DNA of 64,000 bases from UBA7985 sp002690455 (GTDB lineage: Bacteria; Pseudomonadota; Alphaproteobacteria; UBA7985). The stretch is taken from positions 1-64,000 of the forward strand of contig CBFIIW010000008.1 in the NCBI GenBank assembly GCA_965662775.1, given 5' to 3'. The position numbers and the translations under genes are program-made. Positions 9,166-18,347 of this stretch are shown here, piece after piece. Every line of letters starts with the position of its first letter. The stretch's first letter is position 1. The notes under the pieces were generated by a model that did no database searches, was not told the DNA's origin, and saw nothing but the letters and a program-made list of their open reading frames with translations.

Positions 9166-9798
9166 TCAGAAACGCTCCAGTACCAAATAGAGAGCGTCGA
9201 TGCCTTCCTTCGGCAGGTAGTCATTAAAGCCGCGATAGATTTCATGAAACAAGCCATCATCGAACAGGGCTTCCAGCGCGTCCTCGAACGGTCGCTCCTC
9301 ATAGCCCTTGCCATTAATTGAGATCACGGCCCGCGCGCCGGAAACCATCGGTGCCGCCAAGAACGCCAGATGCTCAGGACCGATTACGGAGGGGCCGAAA
9401 ATCCCGCAGCAGGTCAGCGCTTCAACACTGGCGTCTTTCAGCAAATAGGGCTGCGTCATGTCCAGCTCGCCCAGGCTGCGATAAATCCCCAAACCCTCAG
9501 CGATTGCCAGCATTTCCGGGCTAAGATCCAGCCCGTCAATGGTCGAGAACCCCAACCGCTGCAGATGGACGGCCAGTTGCCCTGTGCCACAGGCCAGGTC
9601 GAGAACCGGCGTACCTTTGTCCAGGAATTCTGCAGCCAGTTCAGCAACGATATTAGGCGCCACATAGCCCATGCCTTCGGTGGTGTCTGTGTCGTAAGTC
9701 GTCGCCCAATCAGCGTAAAGCTTACGCGTGCCGTCCACATCGCTGATTGTGTAGGCTTGGTTCTTCTGCGCAGCACCCTTGTTCTCAGTATCGGCCAT
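9166..9798 (-). CDS. Class I SAM-dependent methyltransferase
   Basis: The 210-aa protein has the Rossmann methyltransferase motif I VLDLACGTGQLA near residue 67 and motif II DGLDLSPEML. It resembles UbiE/Williams-Beuren-type small-molecule methyltransferases. The substrate is unknown. The start is supported by GGAGG 11 bases upstream, inside the end of polA. The gene begins 3 bp after the polA stop, so the two probably form one transcript. Confidence 0.8.
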   Translation of the reverse strand: MADTENKGAAQKNQAYTISDVDGTRKLYADWATTYDTDTTEGMGYVAPNIVAELAAEFLDKGTPVLDLACGTGQLAVHLQRLGFSTIDGLDLSPEMLAIAEGLGIYRSLGELDMTQPYLLKDASVEALTCCGIFGPSVIGPEHLAFLAAPMVSGARAVISINGKGYEERPFEDALEALFDDGLFHEIYRGFNDYLPKEGIDALYLVLERF

Positions 9799-9801
9799 AA
9801 C

Positions 9802-12630
9802 TCAGTGTGCCTCCATCCAGTTGTCGGCGATCCCGGCATCTGCGACCAACGGTACAGTCAGCTCCACCACCGGCGCACAGGCATTTTCCATAACCTCCCG
9901 CGCTGTGGCCACCAGTCTTTCGGCTTCGGCCTCGGGCACTTCAAAAATCAGCTCGTCGTGTACCTGAAGTAGCATCTTGGCACTTAACCCTGCGGCGTGC
10001 AGGGCTGCGGGCATGCGCAGCATGGCACGCTTAATGATATCTGCCGCTGTTCCTTGGATTGGGGCATTGATGGCCTGTCGTTCGGCAAACCCGCGCTGCG
10101 CAAAGTTCTTGTCGGCGATGCCTTTGAGGTGAATTTTACGACCAAACAGGGTCTCGACATAGCCGTTGTCGCGGCCGAACAGCTTCGCACGCTCCATGAA
10201 GTACCGGATGCCAGGAAAGCGTACGAAGTACTGATCGATGAAATCCTTGGCCTCCGCATTGGAAATGCCAAGATTGTTGGCCAACCCAAAGGCAGAAATT
10301 CCGTAGATGATTCCAAAATTGATCGCTTTAGCATTGCGGCGAACCATGGGATCCATACCCTCGATCGGGACGCCAAAGACCTGACTGGCGGTCATCGCAT
10401 GAATATCGAGCCCGTCGCGGAAAGCCTGGCGCAGAGTTTCTTCCTCGGCCATGTGCGCGGTCAACCGCAACTCAATCTGCGAGTAGTCAATCGACACGAG
10501 CTTGCAGCCCGGTTCGGCGATGAAGGCCGAGCGAATCTTTCGCCCTGCTTCGGTTCGCACAGGGATATTCTGCAGGTTGGGATCGGTTGATGACAGCCGC
10601 CCTGTTTGTGCGCCGGTCATGGCGTAGGAGGTGTGAACACGGCTGGTGCGAGGGTTGATTTGGTGCTGCAGCGCATCGGTGTAGGTTGAGCGCAGTTTGT
10701 TGACTTGCCGCCATTCAAGGATGCAGCGCGGCAGTGCATGCCCTTGCGCAGCAAGCCCTTCGAGCACGTCCGCACCGGTCGAGTAAGCCCCGGTCTTTCC
10801 TGTCTTCTTACCCCCGGGCAGGCCCAGCTTACCGAACAGGATCTCACCCATCTGCTTGGGCGAAGCGATGTTGAAGGTCTCACCCGACAACGCATAAATC
10901 TCGTCTTCGAGGCGGGCACTGTCCTGACTGAACTCAGCGGACATGCGAGAAAGAATCTGGGGGTCGACCCTGATGCCGGCACGCTCCATATCGACCAGGA
11001 TACCAATCAGCGGGCGCTCCATGGTTTGATATAACGTGGTCATCTTCTCCGGCACCAACCGCGCCTTAAGCCGTTGGTAAAGGCGCATGGCGATATCGGC
11101 ATCCTCCGCCGCATAACTGAGCGCCTTGTCCAGCGGGACATAGTCGAAGGTCACCTGCGCCTTCCCTACCCCGGCAACATCCTTGTAGGCGATGCACTGA
11201 TGACCGAGCATACGCTGGGATAGCTCATCGAGGCCATGGTTGTGTCTGCCGCCGTCCAGCACGAAGCTCAGCAGCATGGAATCGTCCACAGGTGCCACCC
11301 GGATATCGCTGTGAAGAAGCACGGCAAGGTCATATTTGGCGTTGTGGGCCACCTTCATCACCGCAGGGTTTTCCAACAGGGCCTTGAGCCGTGGAAGGGC
11401 TTCGCCCGGAGGTATTTGCTCGGGCATTTCGGCGATGAGATCGGCCGTGCGGTGGCCGAGCGGAATGTAGCAAGCCTCGCCCGGTTCAACACAGAGCGAC
11501 ACGCCGACCAGCTGTGCCTGCTGTTGATCCAGCGATGTTGTTTCGGTGTCGAAGGCGACAAGGCGCGCTTCTTCAGCGCGGGCGATCCAGCCCTCAAGCG
11601 CGTCGATCGACGTCACCAGCTCATACGTGTTATCGGCAATGGCAGGCGCGGCATCCATACCGGCAATGGCCTTGTTGGCCGCAGTGCCTTCGGCGGCGGA
11701 CTCAGGCACTGGACCGGCAGACCCGGCCGCCATACCCGCCCGTCCCGCAGGGGCCGCAACCTCCATACCCAAACGCTGGGCGATGGATTTAAACTCCATT
11801 TCTTCGAGGAAAGCGCGGAGGGTTTCAGCGTCATGGGTTTCGTGGCGCAAATCTTCTAGGTCGGGCAGGCCGGGCACGGCTTCATCCAGCCGCACCAATT
11901 TGCGCGACACCCGGGCGAGGTCGGCAAATTCGATCAGGTTTTCTCGGCGTTTAGGCTGCTTAATCTCACCCGCGCGCTCCAGCAGCGTATCGAGATCGCC
12001 GTACTCATTAATCAGCAGCGCTGCGGTCTTTACCCCGATCCCCGGGACCCCAGGGACGTTGTCTATGCTGTCACCAGCGAGCGACTGCACATCCACCACC
12101 CGGTCGGGACCAACGCCGAATTTCTCGACGACGTCATCTCGATATAGCCGTTTCTGCTTTATCGGATCGAGCATGCAAATTCGGTCGTCGACCAGTTGCA
12201 TCAGGTCCTTGTCGGAGCTGACAATGACCACGTCCAGCCCGACGGCAGCGCCCTGTCGCGCATAGGTGGCAATAATGTCGTCAGCCTCGAAACCACTCTT
12301 TTCGATGCAAGAGAGATTCAGTGCGCGGGTCGCGTCTCGGACCAGGCCGAACTGAGGCTTAAGGTCTTCTGGCGGAGCGTCGCGGTTGGCTTTGTACTGA
12401 TCATAGATCTCGTTGCGGAACGTGACACCACTGGCATCGAATATGACCGCAAAGTAATCTCGCGCATGGTCCTCGACCAACCGGAGCATCATCGTCATGA
12501 ATCCGCGCACAGCCCCGACCGGCATGCCGTCTGAGCGCGTCAAGGGAGGCAATGCGTGGTAAGCCCGGAAGATGTATGCTGAACCGTCAACCAGATAGAG
12601 TGTGCGTCTGTTGTTCGCGTCTTTGTTCAA
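9802..12630 (-). CDS. polA: DNA polymerase I
   Basis: This three-domain DNA polymerase I has about 942 aa and acts in Okazaki-fragment maturation and repair. The 5' nuclease domain starts RTLYLVDGSAYIFRAYH. The proofreading domain looks active, with VAFDTETTSLD, HNAKYDL and YAAEDAD. The polymerase domain has YSQIELRL (motif A), the O-helix RRNAKAINFGIIYG and QVHDELIFEV (motif C). I set the start at a TTG at 12630. It has AAGGA 9 bases upstream and begins MNKDANNRRTLYLVDGS, as in other PolA proteins. An in-frame ATG at 12705 would add 25 residues without family similarity. The gene is divergent from a broken SNase-like gene. Confidence 0.95.
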   Translation of the reverse strand: MNKDANNRRTLYLVDGSAYIFRAYHALPPLTRSDGMPVGAVRGFMTMMLRLVEDHARDYFAVIFDASGVTFRNEIYDQYKANRDAPPEDLKPQFGLVRDATRALNLSCIEKSGFEADDIIATYARQGAAVGLDVVIVSSDKDLMQLVDDRICMLDPIKQKRLYRDDVVEKFGVGPDRVVDVQSLAGDSIDNVPGVPGIGVKTAALLINEYGDLDTLLERAGEIKQPKRRENLIEFADLARVSRKLVRLDEAVPGLPDLEDLRHETHDAETLRAFLEEMEFKSIAQRLGMEVAAPAGRAGMAAGSAGPVPESAAEGTAANKAIAGMDAAPAIADNTYELVTSIDALEGWIARAEEARLVAFDTETTSLDQQQAQLVGVSLCVEPGEACYIPLGHRTADLIAEMPEQIPPGEALPRLKALLENPAVMKVAHNAKYDLAVLLHSDIRVAPVDDSMLLSFVLDGGRHNHGLDELSQRMLGHQCIAYKDVAGVGKAQVTFDYVPLDKALSYAAEDADIAMRLYQRLKARLVPEKMTTLYQTMERPLIGILVDMERAGIRVDPQILSRMSAEFSQDSARLEDEIYALSGETFNIASPKQMGEILFGKLGLPGGKKTGKTGAYSTGADVLEGLAAQGHALPRCILEWRQVNKLRSTYTDALQHQINPRTSRVHTSYAMTGAQTGRLSSTDPNLQNIPVRTEAGRKIRSAFIAEPGCKLVSIDYSQIELRLTAHMAEEETLRQAFRDGLDIHAMTASQVFGVPIEGMDPMVRRNAKAINFGIIYGISAFGLANNLGISNAEAKDFIDQYFVRFPGIRYFMERAKLFGRDNGYVETLFGRKIHLKGIADKNFAQRGFAERQAINAPIQGTAADIIKRAMLRMPAALHAAGLSAKMLLQVHDELIFEVPEAEAERLVATAREVMENACAPVVELTVPLVADAGIADNWMEAH

Positions 12631-13141
12631 TGATCCCGGTCCTTCCGCTAGAGCCGTCGCTACCCTAGCGTTTTCAGGGTGCCTCTGGCTAGCCGGTGCA
12701 GCCACAGCTGAAACCCCTTCGCCTGAGGCGGCGCTGAACGCGACACTGGTGGCACGCTTTGGCGCGTTGGAGTGGTCCGGCGACGACCGCTACCCCATGC
12801 CATGCGACGATGCCGAGGGCGTGGTTTACCGCGCCGAAGCACTAGATGGTCTATGGGCAACGCCAGCACCCTTCCTGCAGATCGAAGGCCGTCTGGCGGC
12901 AGTCTATTAGGGGCGAGACCGCTGGTTTCTCAATTTTGGCGAAGATTATCGCGCTGACTTTTCCGCGTCTCTGCAAGGGCGTGCGCTGCAGACTGTACGC
13001 CGATACTGGCCTGACCCGGAAAGCTGGCTCGGGCGCGAGGTGCGGATTTTTGGCTACGTCGACACCTGGAATGGCTTATTCATCGAGTGGGACTTTCCCG
13101 GACAATTTTGTTTTGTCGATCCTATCCCCGATTCGGCCTAG
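12602..13141 (+). pseudogene. SNase-like secreted protein gene interrupted by in-frame TAG
   Basis: One reading frame runs from 12602 to a final TAG at 13139-13141 but contains TAG at 12908-12910. The first part has a hydrophobic signal-like segment ending AGAATA. The part after the stop continues with RDRWFLNFGEDYRADF and REVRIFGYVDTWNGLFIEWD. These motifs belong to an OB-fold family often annotated as thermonuclease-like in alphaproteobacteria. Similarity therefore spans the stop, which points to a nonsense mutation rather than two genes. The frame begins inside the 5' end of polA, so its true start is probably a little downstream of 12602. The intact alr gene starts 10 bp after the end. 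Confidence 0.65.
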
Positions 13142-13151
13142 ACTGCCGATT

Positions 13152-14246
13152 ATGACCGAAGACTTCCGACCCACATTGACCATCGATCGAGGTGCTATCG
13201 CCAGCAACTGGCGCGCGCTCAATGACCGAAGCGCTGGTGGCTCCGCTGCGGTTATCAAGGCCGATGCCTATGGTCTCGGTATGGTTGAGTGCGCGCCGGC
13301 CCTCCGTGACGCAGGGGCACAGCGCTTTTTCGTCGCCACGCTCGAGGAAGGCTGCCGTCTGCGTGAGATCCTTGGTCCGGCACCCTGGATCGGCGTGCTC
13401 GAAGGCTTATCCGACCCCTCCACTTTCGCCCGCGAACATTTGACCCCCGTCCTCAACACGCCAGCGCAGGTGCAGGCCTGGGCTCAGGCTCGGGATAGCC
13501 TACCCGATGAGCTGGTGATCCACGTGGACACCGGCATGAACCGCCTGGGTCTCAGCCCGGAAGCAGCGAATGCTTTGTTCAATGGTCACGTCTGGCTGTC
13601 GGCATCCCGCCGCATGTTGATGTCGCACCTGGCCGAAGCGGAAGATGCGGCGGCCCCCTCCAACCGTGAACAGTTGGCTGCCTTTACCGCAGCCATGGGT
13701 CAAGCCGGAGCTGATGAAGAGGGATTTACGGCCTCCCTGATTAATAGCTCTGGGCACTTTTTAGGAGATGAATTCTGCCGCATCGGGCTGGGACGACCTG
13801 GCGTGGCGCTCTATGGTGCAAATCCCTGCCCCGAACGACCACATCCGCTGCAGCCCGTGATTGGCCTGCGTGCGCCACTGATCCAGGTGCGCCCCGTGCC
13901 CGCTGGTTGCCCTGTCGGTTATGGCGGTACTTGGACCACGGCGCGGGATAGCGTTCTCGGTGTGTTGGCATTGGGCTATGCCGACGGTTGGCCAAGGGCT
14001 GCCTCAGATCGAGTGCAGGTAGCAATTGACGGACACGCCTGTGCACAGGTTGGACGCGTATCGATGGACACTGTCGTCATCGACCTGACCGACCTGCCTG
14101 TCGGGTTGCAACAGACCGGACAACTCGCAACGGTCATTGGCTCAGAATTGCCGCTAGAGCGCTTTGCCGATGGCGCAGGAACCATTAACTATGAAATTCT
14201 GACCAGCCTTTCACGCCGAGCAAAAAGGGTCTATTTCAGCGCTTAG
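13152..14246 (+). CDS. alr: Alanine racemase
   Basis: This 364-aa PLP enzyme interconverts L- and D-alanine for peptidoglycan. The PLP lysine is in AVIKADAYGLG (about residue 35). The C-terminal catalytic tyrosine is in LALGYADGWPR. Substrate-site segments HVDTGMNRLG and RVSMDT are present. I chose ATG 13152 because the frame continues upstream only as unrelated sequence. The family's usual start (TLTIDRGAIASNWRAL) follows directly. It precedes mlaE by 37 bp in a likely alr-mlaE-mlaF-radA run. Confidence 0.95.
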   Translation: MTEDFRPTLTIDRGAIASNWRALNDRSAGGSAAVIKADAYGLGMVECAPALRDAGAQRFFVATLEEGCRLREILGPAPWIGVLEGLSDPSTFAREHLTPVLNTPAQVQAWAQARDSLPDELVIHVDTGMNRLGLSPEAANALFNGHVWLSASRRMLMSHLAEAEDAAAPSNREQLAAFTAAMGQAGADEEGFTASLINSSGHFLGDEFCRIGLGRPGVALYGANPCPERPHPLQPVIGLRAPLIQVRPVPAGCPVGYGGTWTTARDSVLGVLALGYADGWPRAASDRVQVAIDGHACAQVGRVSMDTVVIDLTDLPVGLQQTGQLATVIGSELPLERFADGAGTINYEILTSLSRRAKRVYFSA

Positions 14247-14283
14247 CAAAACCAAACTGACGAGCGGGGCTGACAGCAGCATT

Positions 14284-15072
14284 GTGGCTTGGGTAACGGA
14301 TGGATTGGCGCAGATCGGCGCAGGCGTGCTTTCGCTGCTGGCTGGGCTGGGCGCTCGGGCGTTGTTCGCGTTTCAGGCGACCTGGCGGTTGTTAACCCCT
14401 CCCTTCTATCCGCGCATCTTCATCAATCAGGTGGCCGAGTTCTTCTATTTCTCTCTGCCAGTTGTCGGCCTCACCGCCTTGTTCACTGGTATGGTGCTGG
14501 CCTTGCAGAGCCATACGGGTTTTGAGCGGTTCAATGCAGAAGCCGCAGTGCCACAGGTGGTCGCCCTATCGATTGCGCGAGAGCTGGGTCCGGTACTGGC
14601 CGGTCTGATGGTCTCAGGGCGAATGGGCGCGGCGATGGCCGCTGAGCTTGGTGCCATGCGGGTGACGGAGCAGATTGACGCTCTGACCACCCTACGGGTT
14701 GATCCCATGCGCTATCTGGTTACGCCGCGCATTCTGGCTGCGACAATGTCGCTGCCGCTGCTGGTGCTGGTGGCGGATGTCATCGGCATTCTGGGTGGTT
14801 ACGCTGTGGCTGTCGGGCAACTTGGTTTCGACGGTCCGCTGTTTATCAGTAATGTCATGCGTTTCCTCACCGGTGGTGATCTTTTCAGCGGTCTCATCAA
14901 GGCAGCAGTGTTTGGCTATCTGATCGCCGTCATGGGGTGCTTTCACGGTTTTGCAGCGCGCGCAGGCGCGGAGGGTGTGGGTCGAGCGACGACGGCGGCT
15001 GTCGTCTCCGGAGCCATCGCGATCCTTGCGTCGAATTTCCTGCTCACTGCGCTCTTGTTTGAGATTGCCTGA
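14284..15072 (+). CDS. mlaE: MlaE-family ABC transporter permease
   Basis: The 262-aa integral membrane protein of the MlaE/DUF140 family has about five or six hydrophobic segments. It shows the family signature GLTALFTGMVLALQ and the region SIARELGPVLAGLMVSGRMG. It would act in the inner membrane with the next gene's ATPase to move phospholipids between membranes. A GTG start at 14284 is used. Its stop overlaps the mlaF start (ATGA), so translation is probably coupled. No mlaD-type substrate-binding gene follows. Confidence 0.9.
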   Translation: MAWVTDGLAQIGAGVLSLLAGLGARALFAFQATWRLLTPPFYPRIFINQVAEFFYFSLPVVGLTALFTGMVLALQSHTGFERFNAEAAVPQVVALSIARELGPVLAGLMVSGRMGAAMAAELGAMRVTEQIDALTTLRVDPMRYLVTPRILAATMSLPLLVLVADVIGILGGYAVAVGQLGFDGPLFISNVMRFLTGGDLFSGLIKAAVFGYLIAVMGCFHGFAARAGAEGVGRATTAAVVSGAIAILASNFLLTALLFEIA

Positions 15073-15809
15073 TGTCAGCTGCACTCCAAATATCTGACCT
15101 ACGGGTTGTGCTCGGTGGCCGAGACATTCTCAACCAGGTCACGTTCTCGTCCCAACCGGGAGAGACCATCGCGCTGCTCGGAGGGTCGGGCACCGGTAAA
15201 TCAGTGACGCTCAAGGCTATTCTCGGCCTGCTCCCTGCCACCGCCGGATCCGTGCAAATCGATGGGGTGGACGTACTGTCTGGGAACGCCGCTCGCGCCA
15301 GTGCCGCCCGAGCGCGCATTGGCATGCTGTTTCAGGGCGGGGCTTTGTTCGACTCCCTCTCAGTCTGGGAGAATATTAGCTTCCGTCTGCTTCACGCCGA
15401 GGGACTCAGCCGCGCAGAAAGCCGCAAACGGGCTTTGGAGATGCTCGACGCCGTCGGTCTGGATCGTCAGCTTGCGGACCGGCACCCGGCGGACCTTTCG
15501 GGCGGACAGCAAAAGCGTGCAGGACTGGCCCGAGCCCTCGCAGCCGAACCCGAAGTCCTGTTCTTCGATGAACCAACCACGGGGCTGGACCCGCTTTCAG
15601 CCGGACGCATCGACACGCTTATGGCGGAAACGGTAGACCGAACTGGCGCAACAGCCGTTATGATTACCCACGATCTGGCCTCGGTCCGTCGAGTATGCCA
15701 GCGGGTGGCCTTTCTGTGGGAAGGCGAAATTGGTTGGGAAGGTCCGGTCAGTGCGCTCGACAACAGTGGGTTTGAACCGCTCGATGCCTTCCTTCGAGGG
15801 CGCGACTGA
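15072..15809 (+). CDS. mlaF: MlaF-family ABC transporter ATP-binding protein
   Basis: The 245-aa ATPase has Walker A GGSGTGKSVTLKAI, Q-loop FQGGALFDSL, signature DLSGGQQKRAGLARAL, Walker B VLFFDEPTTGLDP and the switch His in MITHDLAS. The FQGGALFDSL-type Q-loop is typical of Mkl/MlaF proteins. It pairs with the MlaE permease for lipid transport. It overlaps mlaE upstream and radA downstream through ATGA junctions. Confidence 0.9.
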   Translation: MSAALQISDLRVVLGGRDILNQVTFSSQPGETIALLGGSGTGKSVTLKAILGLLPATAGSVQIDGVDVLSGNAARASAARARIGMLFQGGALFDSLSVWENISFRLLHAEGLSRAESRKRALEMLDAVGLDRQLADRHPADLSGGQQKRAGLARALAAEPEVLFFDEPTTGLDPLSAGRIDTLMAETVDRTGATAVMITHDLASVRRVCQRVAFLWEGEIGWEGPVSALDNSGFEPLDAFLRGRD

Positions 15810-17311
15810 TGGCCCGCACGCGCTCCCACTACGTCTGCCAGGACTGCGGGGCGACCCATTCCCGCTGGTCGGGCAAGTGCGAGCAATGCGGTGGATGGAA
15901 CACACTGGTTGAGGAAGCCATTCACACCGGCACCCCTGGCGGACTGGGCAAAAAAAGCGGCGGCGGCGGTGGGATCGGCAGCAGCACCGGTGGTGGTGGT
16001 ATGCGCGGCAGCCGGGGTGACGGTCTGGCGCTCAACCTTGTGGAACTAACCGGCGCAGCGGACCCGCCGCCGCGCCTCTCTACCGGCGATGCTGAACTCG
16101 ACCGGGTGACAGGCGGCGGGCTGGTCCCCGGCTCGGCACTGTTGATCGGCGGGGATCCGGGCATTGGCAAGTCGACCTTGCTGCTGCAGACCGCTGCCAA
16201 ACTCGCCCGGGGTGACCAAGGCCGCGCGCCAGTCTCTGTCGCCTATGTTAGTGGTGAGGAATCTGTGGATCAGGTGCGGTTGCGCGCCGAGCGGCTGGAG
16301 GCTGCTGATGCGCCCGTGCAACTCGCAGCCGGGACCGCGGTTCGCGACATCCTGACCACATTTGATGGGCCGGCCGCACCAGATTTGCTGATCATCGATT
16401 CCATCCAGACCATGTATTTGGACACGCTTGAATCTGCGCCCGGCACGGTTGCGCAGGTGCGTGGCTCGGCGCAGGAGCTGATTGGGCTCGCCAAACGCCG
16501 AGGAACCGCGATCATCCTCGTTGGTCACGTCACAAAGGAAGGCTCCATTGCTGGCCCTAAGGTCGTCGAGCACATGGTCGACGCGGTCTTGCATTTCGAA
16601 GGTGAGCGCGGCCATCCGTTCCGGATATTGAGGGCGATCAAGAATCGCTTTGGCCCGGCAGATGAGATCGGCGTCTACGAAATGGCCGGTGACGGACTGG
16701 CGACCGTGGTCAACCCAAGCAGCCTGTTCCTCGGGCAGCGCGGCGAGCCCACTGGGGAGCCACCCCCCAGTGGCACGGCGGTCTTTGCCGGGATCGAAGG
16801 CTCCCGCCCAGTGCTGGTAGAAATTCAGGCGCTGGTGAACCCTTCCCCGCTTGGCACTCCGCGACGGACAGTGGTTGGCTGGGACAGCGGGCGACTGGCC
16901 ATGGTGCTCGCGGTTCTGGAAAGCAGAAGCGGGATCAGCTTTGCCAGTCAGGACGTCTTTCTGAACGTCGCCGGAGGGCTGCGCCTGAGCGAACCTGCAG
17001 CAGATCTAGCCGTCGCCGCCGCTCTGGTCTCATCGATCGCCAAGCAGCCAGTGCCGGCGAACACAGTGCTTTTCGGTGAAATCGGCCTGACAGGAGAGGT
17101 CCGGCCTGTGCCCCTCACACCGCAGCGATTGAAGGAGGCTGAAAAGCTGGGCTTTGAGGCAGCGGTCGCTCCCTTTCCGCTGGCGCGTGGCAAGGCCCGG
17201 AGGGCTCCATCAGGCCTGGACGAACACCACACGCGGCACGTGACCGACTTGACGGCCTTTCTGGGTATCAGCCGTCGGCGCAAAAGCAGCGAAGACGGGG
17301 AGGCAAATTAG
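15809..17311 (+). CDS. radA: DNA repair protein RadA (Sms)
   Basis: This 500-aa RecA-like ATPase acts in recombination-intermediate processing. It begins with a C4 zinc finger (YVCQDCG and GKCEQCGGW). A Gly-rich linker specific to this protein follows (about residues 50-68). The ATPase core has GGDPGIGKST (Walker A) and LLIIDSIQTM (Walker B), followed by the RadA motif KNRFG in AIKNRFGPADEIG. The C-terminus is a Lon-like domain. The start overlaps the mlaF stop. Confidence 0.96.
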   Translation: MARTRSHYVCQDCGATHSRWSGKCEQCGGWNTLVEEAIHTGTPGGLGKKSGGGGGIGSSTGGGGMRGSRGDGLALNLVELTGAADPPPRLSTGDAELDRVTGGGLVPGSALLIGGDPGIGKSTLLLQTAAKLARGDQGRAPVSVAYVSGEESVDQVRLRAERLEAADAPVQLAAGTAVRDILTTFDGPAAPDLLIIDSIQTMYLDTLESAPGTVAQVRGSAQELIGLAKRRGTAIILVGHVTKEGSIAGPKVVEHMVDAVLHFEGERGHPFRILRAIKNRFGPADEIGVYEMAGDGLATVVNPSSLFLGQRGEPTGEPPPSGTAVFAGIEGSRPVLVEIQALVNPSPLGTPRRTVVGWDSGRLAMVLAVLESRSGISFASQDVFLNVAGGLRLSEPAADLAVAAALVSSIAKQPVPANTVLFGEIGLTGEVRPVPLTPQRLKEAEKLGFEAAVAPFPLARGKARRAPSGLDEHHTRHVTDLTAFLGISRRRKSSEDGEAN

Positions 17312-17523
17312 GGTAACGTCACAAAGAATAAATAGCGGCAGACGTGGCCACCAGAACCGCCAAGATTGGACGGCCCCTGCCAGAGCAACGGCCATGAGCA
17401 AAGGCGCTCCGCTATTGCACGGCAGGAAACGATAAGGTCATTTCCTCAAAATGCCGTTCTGAGTTACAACAAATTCGTTATACGACTGGGTAGCCCTACT
17501 CGGACGCTAAATCGGAAAGACGC

Positions 17524-18345
17524 ATGAACTGGGTTGATATCGCAATTATCTTCGTCATCGCAGTGACGAGTCTGTATTCGCTGATGTGGGGCTTTGTCCG
17601 GCAGTTGATGCTGGCTGCCTGTTTTGCTCTCGGGCTGTACGTGGCCCTGAACTTCAGTGGTTCCGTTTTTGAGAATTTCACCCGTAGCTGGGTGGACAAC
17701 GAGACCATCGGCCGGACCCTAGCCTGGGGGCTTTTGTTCGTCGGGACTTTTGTGCTGGCAGCGATCCTGACCATACCACTGTTTAGGCTGGTTCGGGCCC
17801 GGTCAATCCGGTTTCTCGATCACCTTGTCGGGCTGTTCTTCGGGTTTGTGCTTGGTTGGGCAATCGCGGGTCTGGGTTGGATCGGTGTGGTGCTGACCTT
17901 CCAAATCAAGGCTGACGACGCAACAGTGCAACAGACCCGCCTGTTGCCCTACGTCCATACGACGTCGATGACCATGCTGGAACTCGCGGAAAAGGCGCCA
18001 TTCCTGCAAAGCAGTGACACCCAACTGATGATCCTTGATGCCTTTGAAGCCATGCACATGGCAAACCCGCTGCTTGGTCGCGACACCGGCGATAGCGCAA
18101 TCGAGACGGGTGGTCTGATCCAGGCCGGCGCAGCGGTCCCAACGGGTTTGTCCGGTGCGTCCGGTGCGTCCGGTGCGTCGAGCCCGACGATGCAAGCGGT
18201 GGACTTGGTTGACGATGACCCCATCGCACGTTTGATTTCCCTGACCCAAACCCAAGCCTCGAACGCGAGCCAGGATCAAAGTGGAGGTCAGAGAGACATC
18301 CAGAACCAAAACCAGAACACCGACCAGACCGGAAGCGGAAACTGA
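17524..18345 (+). CDS. cvpA: CvpA family membrane protein
   Basis: The N-terminal 140 or so residues match CvpA (colicin V production family). Four hydrophobic helices begin NWVDIAIIFVIAVTSLYSLMWG. The ribosome-binding site GGAAAG lies before the ATG. The C-terminal third is low complexity. It contains a run of Gly-Ala-Ser triplets, encoded by a 9-bp tandem repeat near 18150-18180, and a Gln/Asn-rich tail. In many alphaproteobacteria purF follows cvpA; here an SDR gene starts 2 bp later. Confidence 0.85.
   Translation: MNWVDIAIIFVIAVTSLYSLMWGFVRQLMLAACFALGLYVALNFSGSVFENFTRSWVDNETIGRTLAWGLLFVGTFVLAAILTIPLFRLVRARSIRFLDHLVGLFFGFVLGWAIAGLGWIGVVLTFQIKADDATVQQTRLLPYVHTTSMTMLELAEKAPFLQSSDTQLMILDAFEAMHMANPLLGRDTGDSAIETGGLIQAGAAVPTGLSGASGASGASSPTMQAVDLVDDDPIARLISLTQTQASNASQDQSGGQRDIQNQNQNTDQTGSGN
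18150..18180 (+). repeat. 9-bp tandem repeat in cvpA
   Basis: TCCGGTGCG is repeated three times in a row, followed by a partial copy. It encodes Ser-Gly-Ala triplets in the soluble tail of the CvpA protein. Copy-number change would leave the frame intact. Confidence 0.7.
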
Positions 18346-18347
18346 AC

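Noticed and set aside
12908..12910. TAG read as a sense codon (recoding of amber), together with the TAG at 47159-47161
   Set aside because: Intact genes such as radA, alr, prfA and the HemY-like gene end in TAG, and release factor 1 is present. Both affected genes look decayed, so nonsense mutations are simpler.
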